Positions 1 through 8,163 of a stretch of DNA of 37,897 bases are shown here, piece by piece. The stretch is from Candidatus Rokuibacteriota bacterium. GTDB lineage: Bacteria > Methylomirabilota > Methylomirabilia > Rokubacteriales > CSP1-6. The first letter of the stretch is position 1; each line of letters opens with the position of its first letter. The stretch lies in the NCBI GenBank assembly GCA_003220225.1, contig QHRU01000073.1, forward strand, positions 1-37,897, read 5' to 3'. The notes beneath the pieces are model-generated. The model did no database searches. It was not told the DNA's origin and worked only from the letters and a program-made list of their open reading frames with translations. The translations under genes were made by a program, and so were the position numbers.

Positions 1-166
1 TCACTGCGTCGGCGCCCGGGTAGCGCGCGGTCAGGAGAATTTCCGGCGGCGCGATGTTCGGGTACAGCGCGACCGGCAGCTGCACCATCGCCACGACGCC
101 GACGATCACCATGAGGATGGAGATCACCATCGCGACGATGGGCCGGTTGATGAAGAACTTCGCCAT
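1..166 (-). CDS. RND efflux pump inner-membrane permease, N-terminal part (runs off the window)
   Basis: Only the first 55 codons are inside the window. They read MAKFFINRPIVAMVIS, then a hydrophobic first transmembrane helix and the LPVALYPNIAPPE segment, which is the classic start of AcrB/MexB-type (HAE1) proton-driven drug exporters. The family is about 1,040 residues and forms the trimeric inner-membrane pump of a tripartite efflux system. The start lies 9 bases downstream of the stop of the membrane fusion protein gene, so the two are one operon. Substrate cannot be told from this piece. The family call is secure; the rest of the gene is not visible. Confidence 0.93.
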   Translation of the reverse strand, partial: MAKFFINRPIVAMVISILMVIVGVVAMVQLPVALYPNIAPPEILLTARYPGADAV

Positions 167-175
167 GGCGGGCGT

Positions 176-1537
176 CTACTTCGGCGCCGCGGGGTCGGAC
201 GGGGCGCTCGCGGCCAGCCGGATCTTCTGGCCCTGGCGCACCCGGTCGCCTCCCTCCACCACCACGCGCTCGCCGGGCTTGAGCCCGTCCGCGATGACCC
301 ACAGCGGGCCCACGCGCACGTCGCACTTCACCGTGCGGACGTCGACGGTGTCGTCCGCCTTGACGACCACCACCTGCTGCGTGCCCTGCACGTCGTGGAC
401 GGCCCGCTGCGGGACCAGCAGCGCACCCTTCCGCGTCTCCACGACCGCGCGGACCTTGGCGTACTGGCCGGGGCGCAGCACGTTGCCGGGATTCGAGAAG
501 ACGCCCCGCGCCAGCACGGTGCCGGTGGTCACGTCGACCTGTCGATCCAGAGCGGCGGCCCGCCCCCGCGTGGGATAGACGCTGCCGTCGGCCAGGACCA
601 GCTCCAGCTCGATGTCCCGCGGCGCGCGCGGATCGGCGTCCCATCGACGGAACACGGCCAGCGCCCGCTGCTCGCTGATGGGGAACTCCGCGTAGATGGG
701 ATCGACCTGCGAGACCGTGGTCAGGGGCGCGGCGTCGCTCGGCCCGACGAAGTCCCCGATGTTCGCCACGCGGAAGCCCGCGACCCCCGCGACCGGCGAC
801 GACACCCTCGTGTAACCGAGGTTGAGGCGGGCGTCGGCGAGCGCGGCGCGCGCGGCGCCGATGTTGGCTTCTTGCGTCTTCACGTCGGCCTGCGACTTCT
901 CGAGCGCGGCCCGCGCCTGCGACACGCTGGCCCTCGCATTCAGCACTGCGGCGTTCGCGGCCGCCACCCCCGCCAGGTTGGCGAGGTTGCTCTGGACCGC
1001 ATTGTCGAGCTCTTGCTGGCTGACCGACCCGCGCTGGGCCAGCGGCGTGTAGCGGCCGACATCCAGCTCCGTCTGACGCTGGGTGGCCTCCGCCCGCTTG
1101 ACCTGGGCCTCGGCCTGGACGACGGTGGCCAGGGCCTGTTCGACCTGTGCCTGGCTGGCGCTCACCTGGGCCTTGGCCTGGCTCAGCTGCGACTCCGCCA
1201 GCTGGAGCCTGGCGTCGGCCTGATCGGCGGCGGTCTGAAACGGCCGCGGATCGACCTGGAACAGCAGGTCGCCGCTCTTGACGAGGGCGCCCTCCTTGTA
1301 GTTCTGGCTCACGAGATGCCCGCTGACGCGGGCACGGATCTGCGCGTTGATGTACCCGACCAGCGTCCCCACATACTCGAAGGTGATCGGCACGTCCCGC
1401 TCGACGACTGGCTCGACCTTGACCACCGGGGCCGGGGGCGGCGCGGCGGCGCGGGACGCGTCGCCACAGCCGGCGGTGACCGCCGCCATCAGGCCGATCA
1501 GCAAGCCCGCCAAGAGCGAATGGCCGTCGTGCGTCAT
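176..1537 (-). CDS. RND efflux membrane fusion protein (AcrA/MexA family), lipoprotein
   Basis: A 453-residue periplasmic adaptor that links an RND permease to an outer-membrane channel. The first about 25 residues are a signal peptide ending in the lipobox VTAGC, so the protein should be lipid-anchored to the inner membrane. A biotinyl-lipoyl-like half (RARVSGHLVSQNYKEGALV) is followed by a long Ala/Gln-rich alpha-helical hairpin (about residues 105-235), then the second lipoyl half and the beta-barrel and membrane-proximal domains, ending in the VVVEGGDRVRQGQKI region typical of the family. A GGGAGG ribosome site precedes the ATG. The RND permease gene follows 9 bases downstream. No TolC-like gene is in view. 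Confidence 0.94.
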   Translation of the reverse strand: MTHDGHSLLAGLLIGLMAAVTAGCGDASRAAAPPPAPVVKVEPVVERDVPITFEYVGTLVGYINAQIRARVSGHLVSQNYKEGALVKSGDLLFQVDPRPFQTAADQADARLQLAESQLSQAKAQVSASQAQVEQALATVVQAEAQVKRAEATQRQTELDVGRYTPLAQRGSVSQQELDNAVQSNLANLAGVAAANAAVLNARASVSQARAALEKSQADVKTQEANIGAARAALADARLNLGYTRVSSPVAGVAGFRVANIGDFVGPSDAAPLTTVSQVDPIYAEFPISEQRALAVFRRWDADPRAPRDIELELVLADGSVYPTRGRAAALDRQVDVTTGTVLARGVFSNPGNVLRPGQYAKVRAVVETRKGALLVPQRAVHDVQGTQQVVVVKADDTVDVRTVKCDVRVGPLWVIADGLKPGERVVVEGGDRVRQGQKIRLAASAPSDPAAPK

Positions 1538-1601
1538 GAACGCCTCCCGCGGATGTAGGGCTCACAGCCTACGCGCTCCCGCCTCGGTCGTTTGGTGATT
1601 A

Positions 1602-3026
1602 TCACGCGACCGGCCTCTGATCGTCAGTCGTCCGATAGCCGAAGAGCTTCTTGGTCTTGATCATCTCGGCCACGACGGGCGGCACCATCTCTTCCCATGA
1701 CGGGTCTCCCGTTTCGATTCGGAGGCGCGCCTCCGGCGTGTGAATAGAGAGATAGGTCTCGTCGTAGTGGCGAATCGGCTCGATGCGACCGATCTCGATC
1801 AGGAGGTCGCGCAGGTGGTGCCAGGGAGGGGAGAGGGGCGCGCCCTCCACCGAATGGATTTGCCGTGAAGCGGGATCCCGGGTGGGATACACGTACATCT
1901 TCACCGAGCGCTTGAACAGGCGTCCCGCCGACTCGAGCACGCCGCCCGGCAAATCGGCGTAGTACTTCTCGTCGGCGATCTGTCGCACGCTCGGGAGCCC
2001 GACGGCGATCCCGATCGGCCGTTCGGTATATCTGGCCAGGTACTCGGCGACCTGGTAGTAGGGTTCGAAGCGCGAGATCAGGACGTCCAGGCCGAGCGCG
2101 CCCAGGATGTCTGCCCGGGCCAGAAAGTCGAGGTGCCCGACGTCGGCGCCGGCGTTCAAGCTGCGCAGCGTCATCTCGGCCAGGACCACCGGCTCCTGGT
2201 CGCGCACTTCGGGTTCCTCGACGAACTGCTGGCGCGCGCGCTCGAGCAGATCGAGCGTGAGCTTGGTGGCGGGCCGGAAGCTTCCCCGCTCCACCAGGAT
2301 CGGCTTTCCGTGGAGCACTTCGGAGGGCTGCACGACGTCGCCCGTCGCGGTGAACATGGCGGCGTCGGTCAGCCCGCGCTCCACCAGCTGCAGGGCCATG
2401 AGCCGGTTATCGATCCCGGCGAAGGCAGGGCCGGCGAACCTGATCATGTCGATCTCGACGCGCTCCCTGGAGAGATCGTCGATCAATGACGCGATCAGCC
2501 CCGAAGGCGTCTCCCGCTGGTAGAACGCGCCATAGAGCATGTTCACGCCGAGGACCCCGAGCGCCTCCTTCTGGTGCAGTGCGCTCGCGTGGAGCAGGTG
2601 GACGTGGAGGACGATCTCGGACGGTGGATCGTGAGGGTGAGCCTGGAACCGAACGCCCATCCAGCCACGACCGTTCGCCGGGCGACCGTAGCTGCGAGTC
2701 GCCACGGTATCGGCGAACACGAAAAACGTGGTCGCGTCCCCGCGTCGCGGCCCCAGCTGTTGGGACAACTGAGCGAACTCGTGCTCGAGCATCGCCTCGA
2801 GGCGTTGGCGGCTGACGTAGTGTTGCGCAGGGCCATACAGGCCATCGCTGACCGCCATGTCGTACGCCGAGATGGCCTTTGCGACACCGGTGGCGGCGGC
2901 GCCGACCGAGAAGAACCACCTCGCCACCTCCTGACCGCCGCCGATCTCGGCAAACACGCCGTACGTCGCGGGATCGAGATTGAGCGCCAGGGCCTTCTGT
3001 TGTGTGGTGAGAGGTGCGTCGCCCAT
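1602..3026 (-). CDS. conserved protein of unknown function (474 aa)
   Basis: I do not recognise a characterised function. The protein has no signal peptide or clear membrane helix. It starts with a segment LTTQQKALALNLDPATYGVF followed by an AEIGGGQEVARWFF motif. I recall this opening from a widespread bacterial family that databases label inconsistently (including, implausibly, TonB-dependent receptor); that memory is not verified. Further in it is a mixed alpha/beta soluble protein. It begins 10 bases after the stop of a small membrane protein gene, which itself follows an ECF sigma factor gene, so the three probably form one operon. It could be an effector of the sigma-controlled response; that is inference. 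Confidence 0.7.
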   Translation of the reverse strand: MGDAPLTTQQKALALNLDPATYGVFAEIGGGQEVARWFFSVGAAATGVAKAISAYDMAVSDGLYGPAQHYVSRQRLEAMLEHEFAQLSQQLGPRRGDATTFFVFADTVATRSYGRPANGRGWMGVRFQAHPHDPPSEIVLHVHLLHASALHQKEALGVLGVNMLYGAFYQRETPSGLIASLIDDLSRERVEIDMIRFAGPAFAGIDNRLMALQLVERGLTDAAMFTATGDVVQPSEVLHGKPILVERGSFRPATKLTLDLLERARQQFVEEPEVRDQEPVVLAEMTLRSLNAGADVGHLDFLARADILGALGLDVLISRFEPYYQVAEYLARYTERPIGIAVGLPSVRQIADEKYYADLPGGVLESAGRLFKRSVKMYVYPTRDPASRQIHSVEGAPLSPPWHHLRDLLIEIGRIEPIRHYDETYLSIHTPEARLRIETGDPSWEEMVPPVVAEMIKTKKLFGYRTTDDQRPVA

Positions 3027-3036
3027 GGTGGCCAGA

Positions 3037-3537
3037 TCAGATCCGCGCGATGGGTTCTCGACGGAACCGTCTTGTGGCGAGGACGGCGAGGACGATGAAC
3101 AGCGCCAGCACGACGAGCTGTGCGAGCAGGAATGGCGGCTCCGTCTGCCGGGGAGCGAGCGCGTGCAGCGCGGACACCTTCAGGAACGCCTGAACGACGC
3201 CGACGAAGACGTTGAGGTAAAGGGCGACGGCAGCGCAGATGACGTAGATCGGGCGCCACGCGCCGCTGAGGCGCCGACCGTAGCGAGCGAGGATCGCGAC
3301 GGCCAGGACCACCAGCGAGACGACGCCGACGACGTGGGACGGCAACAGGTGATCGACCGGAAAGCCGAACCCGGTGATGCTGGTGGCCACCGTGGTCACG
3401 AGGAAGACCGCGGTCCACCCGGTGCGCTCTCTTCCGCTCAGCAGACCGGACAGGACGACGAATCCGGCGCCGATCCCGACGAGGCTCAGCACCACGTGCA
3501 CAAACGAGAACGTCGCGAGCGGCATCCCCCAGGCCAT
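3037..3537 (-). CDS. small integral membrane protein, unknown function
   Basis: About 166 residues with four to five hydrophobic helices (near residues 7-28, 40-60, 70-85, 100-125 and 135-155) and a basic C-terminus. The chosen ATG has a strong GGGGGAG ribosome site just upstream; a GTG six codons earlier is possible but would place the site inside the gene. It sits between the ECF sigma factor gene (75 bases upstream) and the 474-residue gene (10 bases downstream) on the same strand. Placement next to the sigma factor raises the possibility of a membrane partner or signal sensor, but it does not look like a zinc-finger anti-sigma factor. Function unassigned. Confidence 0.7.
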   Translation of the reverse strand: MAWGMPLATFSFVHVVLSLVGIGAGFVVLSGLLSGRERTGWTAVFLVTTVATSITGFGFPVDHLLPSHVVGVVSLVVLAVAILARYGRRLSGAWRPIYVICAAVALYLNVFVGVVQAFLKVSALHALAPRQTEPPFLLAQLVVLALFIVLAVLATRRFRREPIARI

Positions 3538-3612
3538 GGCTCTCCCCCCGGTCACAGTGACCGCCCACCGCGTAGGCGTTGTTCTTTAGAGCACTTGCCG
3601 ATGCCCGGCGTT

Positions 3613-4263
3613 TCAGCTGGCCATACTGGCCGTAAGTGTCGACAGATGCTTGCGAAGAAACAGTCGGCCGCGGTGCGCCCGGGTCTTTGCTGTCGCCACC
3701 GTGATCCCCAGCGAGGCGGCCGCCTCGGCCATCGACAAGCCCTCCACGTCGTGCAGGACGATCACGGCGCGGTAATGGGCCGGGAGCTCTTCGAGCGCCG
3801 CATCCAGCGCGGCCCGAAGCTCGGCCTGCACGGCCGGGTCGCCGGTGCTCGCCGACCAGTCGCTGATCGGCTCAGCATGACGCCCGTCCTCGTGGAAGGA
3901 GGGAAGGACCTCGTCCAGCGAGATGTCGTCGCGCCGGCGTGCGCCGCCGCGAAGCTTCTGGTAGGCGGCGTTGGCGGTGATCCGGTAGATCCACGATCCC
4001 AGAGACGAATCCCCCCTGAACGTGTCGATCTTGCGGACCACGTTCCAGAACGCGTCCTGGACGGCTTCCTCGGCATCCGGCCTATTCCCTGTGATCCCGA
4101 TCGCCAGGCGATACGCGCGGTCGCCGTAGGTGGCGACGAGACGCTCGGCGGCGGTCGGCTCGCGCAGGCGCAACGCCTCCACGAGTTGCTGGTCACGATC
4201 GACTCTCACCGGAGTGGTCGCCGCGGCTTCTGTTGCTCGATATCGCAGCTGATGGACTTCCAT
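3613..4263 (-). CDS. ECF-type RNA polymerase sigma factor
   Basis: A sigma-70-family extracytoplasmic-function factor of about 216 residues. Region 2 is visible as AERLVATYGDRAYRLAIGI followed by DAEEAVQDAFWNVVRK and the TFRGDSSLGSWIYRITANAA stretch; region 4 is visible as LPAHYRAVIVLHDVEGLS and an AAASLGITVATAKTRAHR helix-turn-helix. I chose the ATG at 4263 because GGAAGG lies seven bases upstream; an in-frame start at 4368 would add 35 residues without family resemblance. It directs polymerase to a specific set of promoters in response to a signal. No anti-sigma gene of the usual zinc-finger type is adjacent; the two genes downstream are a membrane protein and a soluble unknown. Confidence 0.93.
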   Translation of the reverse strand: MEVHQLRYRATEAAATTPVRVDRDQQLVEALRLREPTAAERLVATYGDRAYRLAIGITGNRPDAEEAVQDAFWNVVRKIDTFRGDSSLGSWIYRITANAAYQKLRGGARRRDDISLDEVLPSFHEDGRHAEPISDWSASTGDPAVQAELRAALDAALEELPAHYRAVIVLHDVEGLSMAEAAASLGITVATAKTRAHRGRLFLRKHLSTLTASMAS

Positions 4264-4387
4264 GAGACGCCTTCCGCAAGGTGGGTTCGGTAGGTCGATC
4301 GCGCCGAGGCCCGTCTTCGCCGCGAGATCGTTCTGGATGCTTCTCGGTGGACGGTTCATCGCTGTCACCCTCGTCCGTCGTGACCGG

Positions 4388-5356
4388 TCAATACAGACGC
4401 TTCTTCAGCTCGACCGAGGCGTGTAGCAGCGCCGAGCGAACGCCCGGGACCCGGCTGATGGGATTGAGCAGGCCGTAGTCGTGGATCAGGCCGTTGTAGC
4501 GTGTGGAAGTGACATCGACGCCGGCCCGATCGAGCTTGCGCGCGTAGGCTTCGCCTTCGTCGCGCAACACGTCCATTTCTGCGGTCTGGATGAGCGCCGG
4601 CGGCACGCCCTTGAGCCGCTCGATCGAGGCCTGCAGGGGCGAGGCGTAGACGTCCTGCCGCTCTCGCTGGTCAGTGGTGTAGCTGTCCCAGAACCACTTC
4701 ATCATGTTGCGGGTCAGGAAGTGGCCGTCGGCGAACTGGTCGTACGACGCCGTGTCGAAGCGCGCGTTCGTCACCGGCCAGAACAGGATCTGGAAGAGGA
4801 TGTTCGGCGTTCCCCGGTCTTTGGCCATCAGGCTGACCACGGCGGCCATGTTGCCGCCGACGCTGTTGCCGACGGCCGCGAGGCGCCGGCCGTCGACGCC
4901 GATCTCGTTGCCGTGAGCGGCGACCCACTTCGTCGCGGCATACGCCTGGTTGATGGCGACCGGATAGTGTGCCTCGGGCGAGCGGTCGTACTCGACGAAC
5001 ACCGCGGTCGCGCCAGATCCGGCGACGAGGTCGCGGACGAGACGCTCGTGGGTCGCGTAGTCGCCGAGCACCCAGCCACCGCCGTGGAAGAACATGAACG
5101 CGGGGAGCGCGCCGGTCACGCCGGTGGGGCGCACGACAACCAGCTCGACAGTCTGGCCGTCGCTGGTGATCGTGCGCTCGGTGACGTCGGCCTTCGGCAG
5201 GTCGACCGGGGCACTCGATTGCGCCCCGACGAGCACGGCGCGGGCGTCCGTCGGCGTCATCTGCTCCATCGGCTTGCCACCGCCCGCCGCGAGGGCCTCG
5301 AGAAACTTCTGGATATTCCGCTCGACGCCGTCGCTTCCCGCCCGCTGGTTCGTCAT
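4388..5356 (-). CDS. alpha/beta hydrolase, hormone-sensitive-lipase (esterase) family
   Basis: A 322-residue cytoplasmic serine hydrolase that probably cleaves short-chain carboxylic esters. The oxyanion motif HGGGW is at residues 91-95. The nucleophile elbow is GNSVGG with Ser165; most relatives have GDSAGG, so the Asp-to-Asn and Ala-to-Val changes are noteworthy but not disabling. The acid Asp262 is in the MDVLRDEGE segment and His292 is in LIHDYG, which completes the triad. A GGAGG ribosome site precedes the ATG. It lies upstream of the sigma factor gene on the same strand with a gap of about 125 bases, so it may be transcribed separately. Natural substrate unknown. Confidence 0.92.
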   Translation of the reverse strand: MTNQRAGSDGVERNIQKFLEALAAGGGKPMEQMTPTDARAVLVGAQSSAPVDLPKADVTERTITSDGQTVELVVVRPTGVTGALPAFMFFHGGGWVLGDYATHERLVRDLVAGSGATAVFVEYDRSPEAHYPVAINQAYAATKWVAAHGNEIGVDGRRLAAVGNSVGGNMAAVVSLMAKDRGTPNILFQILFWPVTNARFDTASYDQFADGHFLTRNMMKWFWDSYTTDQRERQDVYASPLQASIERLKGVPPALIQTAEMDVLRDEGEAYARKLDRAGVDVTSTRYNGLIHDYGLLNPISRVPGVRSALLHASVELKKRLY

Positions 5357-5724
5357 CTCCGGCCTCCTCGTCGACGCGTTTCGTACGTCGTGAGGGGCAC
5401 GGTACGTCGTCGGGGCTGAGGAGTCCTTGCCGCGGACTGAATCGTTATGAAAACTGCTGCGGCCGCTCGGTCAGGGTGCGCTCACCGTAACATCGGCGTA
5501 AGCCCTCGGGCTCAGCGGCCCCGCGGTGAAGACGCGCGTGCATCGCGCCAGGTTGTTTCTCCGGAATCGACTGGGACGCTCCATGACGGCGCTGGGCGCG
5601 CCGACGGCCACCGCCTCATGACGACGACCGTAGGGGAGCGACGAAGAGGCGGTGGCCGATGGCAAGCGGTGAGACGTGAAACGAAGGCGAGGCGAGCCGC
5701 CTCCTAAGATGCGGGAGGGTGGTC
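5357..5724. other. intergenic stretch without recognisable gene
   Basis: About 370 bases between the minus-strand esterase gene and the small plus-strand genes. Open frames here have no ribosome site and read as Arg/Ala-rich shadow translations. I see no tRNA, terminator-like hairpin with a T tract, or clear promoter pair. The promoter of the esterase must lie at its left end, but I cannot point to boxes. Confidence 0.4.
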
Positions 5725-5886
5725 ATGAATGAGCTGACCACGGGGCACCTCGTGCTGTACGCCGTGCTCATCGTCGTCACGACAGCCGTGCTCGACTGGG
5801 TCGAGTCGAGACGAACCCGCATCGCTCGCGCGCGCCAGGATCGTCGCGAGCAGCTGGACCCAAGACCAGCAAGGAAGGCGGCATGA
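5725..5886 (+). CDS. very small single-pass membrane protein (53 aa), hypothetical
   Basis: An open frame of 53 codons preceded by GGGAGGG at good distance from the ATG. The product has a hydrophobic helix at about residues 8-25 (HLVLYAVLIVVTTAVL), then WVE and a strongly basic, Arg-rich cytoplasmic tail ending PRPARKAA. This is the layout of a small bitopic membrane protein with a positive-inside tail. The next small gene starts four bases after its stop, suggesting cotranscription. No family recognised; a chance open frame cannot be excluded, but the ribosome site plus helix plus basic tail argue for a gene. Confidence 0.5.
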   Translation: MNELTTGHLVLYAVLIVVTTAVLDWVESRRTRIARARQDRREQLDPRPARKAA

Positions 5887-5890
5887 AGAG

Positions 5891-6085
5891 ATGAGTCTCT
5901 GCCTCCAGTGTGGGCACCCCACGTCCGCGGGGCGCGACCTTTGCTCCCATCACGACTCCTGCCACGCAGACGACTGGGCGACGGGAAACAGGATCATGTG
6001 CGACTTCCTCCATCGCAGAATCGTGTCCCCATCGCGGGCTGAATTCTTTATCGGTCGGCTCGAGGCGGCCTCGAGGGATCGATGA
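5891..6085 (+). CDS. small Cys/His-rich protein with MCDFLH motif, hypothetical
   Basis: A 64-residue protein. Its N-terminus carries CLQC (Cys4, Cys7), then LCSHH and a further Cys/His pair, which looks like a small zinc-binding fold. The middle contains GNRIMCDFLHRRIV. The DNA for the IMCDFLH core occurs again, 25 bases identical, at 8434-8458, where it is only a remnant. The start is ATG four bases after the preceding small gene; its own ribosome site is weak, so translation may be coupled. I recall similar small proteins from uncultured soil bacteria but no function. Moderate confidence that it is a real gene. Confidence 0.55.
   Translation: MSLCLQCGHPTSAGRDLCSHHDSCHADDWATGNRIMCDFLHRRIVSPSRAEFFIGRLEAASRDR
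5991..6015 (+). repeat. 25-base direct repeat, copy 1 (inside the small Cys/His-rich gene)
   Basis: Identical to 8434-8458. The shared bases code for the I-M-C-D-F-L-H core. Similarity beyond the exact core continues weakly downstream (both continue to a GTCGTG or ATCGTG step) but not upstream. Confidence 0.85.
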
Positions 6086-6324
6086 AACGGCCAGGTGATT
6101 TCGGGTCGCGCCGGCGGGAGGGTCATCGCGGCAGTGGTCACCCTGAGGGCGGCACCGTTGGTGGAGGCCGACAGCGGGCTGCACACGTAAGTCACCAGAT
6201 TGGCTGAAGACGGCCGGAAGGTCCGGAACGTGTTGGACCCGGCAACACCGCATTCAGCGACCGCTTTCTCCGAGCGACCGTTCACGATGACTCGTGCGCC
6301 TTCAGGTTCATAGAGGCGAGCTCG

Positions 6325-6747
6325 TCACGGCATCACGGCCGCAGACTCGATGTGTCGGTAGTCCCACACGAAGACTTGGTAGTGGTCCGACGCCGGCAGA
6401 TGACGGATGTCGAAGTACGCGCGCCCGAAACCGCCGACTCCGGTTGGGCCCCACACGATGCGCTGATCGACGACGACGCCGGAGGCGTCGAGCGCTTGCA
6501 CGAGAAGACGGACGTCCGCAGCGTACTCGCCGTATCGGTTGAAGATATACCCGTCGAGTCGGCGGGAGCCCCCGTGTTCGGGCTCGACGGTCCATTCGAG
6601 CATGAAGTGGCGCTCCCAGCCGGGAATCAACGTTGTCATGGGTCCGGATGGGATCGGGTAGTGGGTGCTGAGCCCGCATGCCGTCAAGACGACGGCGATC
6701 AGTCCCACTCGTACTACGGTGAACATCGACTTCGGCACTGGTTTCAT
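6325..6747 (-). CDS. lipoprotein with FxLYD-like beta domain, paralogue of the gene at 8865
   Basis: A 140-residue protein with a signal peptide and lipobox VLTAC at about residue 24, so it should be anchored in a membrane facing the periplasm. The mature part has the pattern FMLEWTVEP..., LDGYIFNRYGEYAADVRLLV, LDASGVVVDQ, FGRAYFDIR and YQVFVWDYRHIE. This is a small beta-sandwich layout like FxLYD-type domains. The gene at 8865-9275 has the same series of motifs in the same order, so the two are distant paralogues 2 kb apart in opposite orientation. AAGGA lies before the ATG. Role unknown. Confidence 0.75.
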   Translation of the reverse strand: MKPVPKSMFTVVRVGLIAVVLTACGLSTHYPIPSGPMTTLIPGWERHFMLEWTVEPEHGGSRRLDGYIFNRYGEYAADVRLLVQALDASGVVVDQRIVWGPTGVGGFGRAYFDIRHLPASDHYQVFVWDYRHIESAAVMP

Positions 6748-6886
6748 CGATCCTTACGATGGGATAACGCGGACTATGGTTTCTCCTATGGCGAGTCTCA
6801 TGTCGAGCGCAACGGTTCCGGTCGGCGCGTCATCTCAAGGGCAACACGCGTTGGCACTGGCCTGCTGAGAGGGAAGGGCGAGCTCC

Positions 6887-7179
6887 ATGACTGACGCTCG
6901 AGTGAAGGTTGCCATTGTCACCGGTGCCTCAGGCGGTATCGGCCGTGCGGTGGCCCTGCGACTGGCTCGCGACAGCTTCGCGGTCGTCCTGAACTACGCC
7001 GGCAATGCCGGCAAGGCCGAAGAGGCGATGGCCCTCGGCCCGGTGTCGACGGCAGGCTTTCTCCGCTCGAGCGCCTCGGCCGGCCTGAAGACATTGCCGA
7101 CGTGGTCTCGTTCCTGGCCGGCCCTGCTGGCGGCTGGGTGAGCGCGCAGGTGCTCCGCGCCAATGGCGGCTATGCGTGA
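6887..7179 (+). pseudogene. short-chain dehydrogenase remnant with large internal deletion
   Basis: The first about 43 codons are a perfect SDR start: VKVAIVTGASGGIGRAVALR (Rossmann TGxxxGIG) followed by AVVLNYAGNAGKAEE. From about 7063 the C-terminal end of an SDR continues in a different frame: PLERLGRPEDIADVVSFLAG then WVSAQVLRANGGYA and a stop at 7179. The middle of the enzyme, including the NNAG, catalytic Ser and YxxxK parts (about 150 residues), is missing, and the join is out of frame, so the first frame stops at 7141. It cannot be a working oxidoreductase. The deletion joint lies between roughly 7025 and 7062. Confidence 0.9.
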
Positions 7180-7229
7180 GCCGGACGGGCGAGGATCAGC
7201 AGCTGACGCATCGTCGACACGATGACGAA

Positions 7230-7553
7230 GTGAGCAGAACGGCGGCATCCGCCGATCAAACACTGGCTGGCGCGATCGATCAGTTCGCGCGGGATGGGTT
7301 TACCGCGAACCTGTCGGTCGTCGGCAATCGACTTCGAGGCGCCGCGACGCAGACGACGTTCGGGGCCGAGGACATCGTCATCCGAGACTATCGCCGGTTC
7401 GAGGGCATCTCGGATCCGGACGACATGGCGATCGTATATGCGATCGAAGCCAAGGGTGGCGTCCGGGGGACGCTGGTCGATGCCTACGGCGTCTATTCAG
7501 ATCCAGCGATCAGCGCCTTCCTCGGCCCGGTTCGGATCATGAGAGCCTGCTGA
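7230..7553 (+). CDS. conserved small protein of a family sometimes labelled phosphoribosylpyrophosphate synthetase
   Basis: About 107 residues from a GTG start. The recognisable part is IVIRDYRRFEGISDPDDMAI, VYAIEAKGGVRGTLVDAYGV and a closing YSD. From memory, this is a widespread short family (common in Bacteroidetes and Proteobacteria) with an E/D-x-Y-RFEG-S-PDD signature and a VDAYGVYSD end; the synthetase label is not supported, since there is no phosphoribosyltransferase fold signature and the length is far too short. Start is uncertain: an upstream ATG at 7176 overlaps the SDR remnant. The reading frame is intact here, in contrast to its left neighbour. Function unknown. Confidence 0.65.
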   Translation: MSRTAASADQTLAGAIDQFARDGFTANLSVVGNRLRGAATQTTFGAEDIVIRDYRRFEGISDPDDMAIVYAIEAKGGVRGTLVDAYGVYSDPAISAFLGPVRIMRAC

Positions 7554-7743
7554 ACCCAGCATGGCCGTGTCGGCGGTCAACGCCCTCGCGTGCGTGCCGC
7601 GTCGAGGAAGCGACCGCATCGGAAGCGGGAGGGTGCGGGGTGGCACCGGCCAATGTCGATTTCGGCCGGCCTCGTTCGACATCTCAGTAGAGACAGAGAC
7701 CAGCGGGGCCGGTTGCACGCCGGACGAGAAGGGGAGGACATCC

Positions 7744-7890
7744 ATGGGAGCGAAGACGGAGGCACTGGCCAGGCAGTTCGAGGGGAAGGCCCAGGACGCC
7801 GTGGCGACGCTGGAGAAGCTTGGCGACGGGGACTGGAAGAAGGTGACCGCGGCGGAGAGATGGACGGTGGGGGTGACCGTCGGCATGTGA
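7744..7890 (+). pseudogene. DinB-like protein, N-terminal fragment
   Basis: After a GGGAGGA ribosome site an ATG opens 48 codons: MGAKTEALARQFEGKAQDAV, then LEKLGDGDWKKV, then AERWTVGVTVGM and stop. This is the first helix and the loop before helix 2 of DinB-like four-helix proteins, where the next residues should be the metal-binding His pair (T-A-H-H style) at the start of the second helix. The frame instead ends at VTVG. The remaining about 110 residues are absent. Reads as a 3-prime truncated gene; a short functional peptide is unlikely. Confidence 0.7.
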
Positions 7891-8001
7891 CGCGAATCGC
7901 GCACGGCATACGGCTCACGTCGGGTTGCTGCGGGCACGGAGAACTCCTCACGCAGGAAGCTCGGGCTTCGCTTGCCGGCATCGTCAGGGGAGAGAAAGGC
8001 C

Positions 8002-8064
8002 TTACGCACAACCGGCGAGGAACGTGAGAGCGGCCGCCAGCAGTACCGAGCCAAAGCGTGCCAT
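8002..8064 (-). CDS. 20-residue lipoprotein-signal-only peptide, possible remnant
   Basis: After GGGGAAG the ATG opens MARFGSVLLAAALTFLAGCA and then a TAA. The product is a complete signal peptide with the lipobox LAGC followed by one residue. Known analogues with almost no mature part include entericidin-like and colicin-lysis lipoproteins, but those keep 20 or more residues after the Cys. It is therefore either a minimal lipopeptide or the left end of a lipoprotein gene cut off by a deletion like others in this region. It lies 99 bases beyond the stop of another tiny secreted-peptide gene on the same strand. Confidence 0.4.
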   Translation of the reverse strand: MARFGSVLLAAALTFLAGCA

Positions 8065-8121
8065 GAGATGTCTTCCCCGTGCGCGATGGGCGGGTTGCGG
8101 AAGGCGACGAGCCGAAATGCC

Positions 8122-8154
8122 GTGGGCGAGGGAACGTTGCCGTTCCCCGCCCAC
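8122..8154 (-). terminator. GC-rich stem-loop behind the small secreted-peptide gene
   Basis: The arms GTGGGCGAGGGAACG and CGTTCCCCGCCCAC pair across a four-base loop with one bulge. It begins ten bases after the stop of the minus-strand gene at 8164-8277. The following T run is short (ATTTC), so it is a weak intrinsic terminator or a transcript-end stabilising hairpin. Confidence 0.55.
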
Positions 8155-8163
8155 GATTCGGGA

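Noticed and set aside
6086-6285. Minus-strand frame reading NGRSEKAVAECGVAG and on, from a GTG at 6285
   Set aside because: The amino-acid mix looks fairly natural, but there is no ribosome site, no family I recognise, and the frame runs on through the reverse of the Cys/His-rich gene. Left unassigned.
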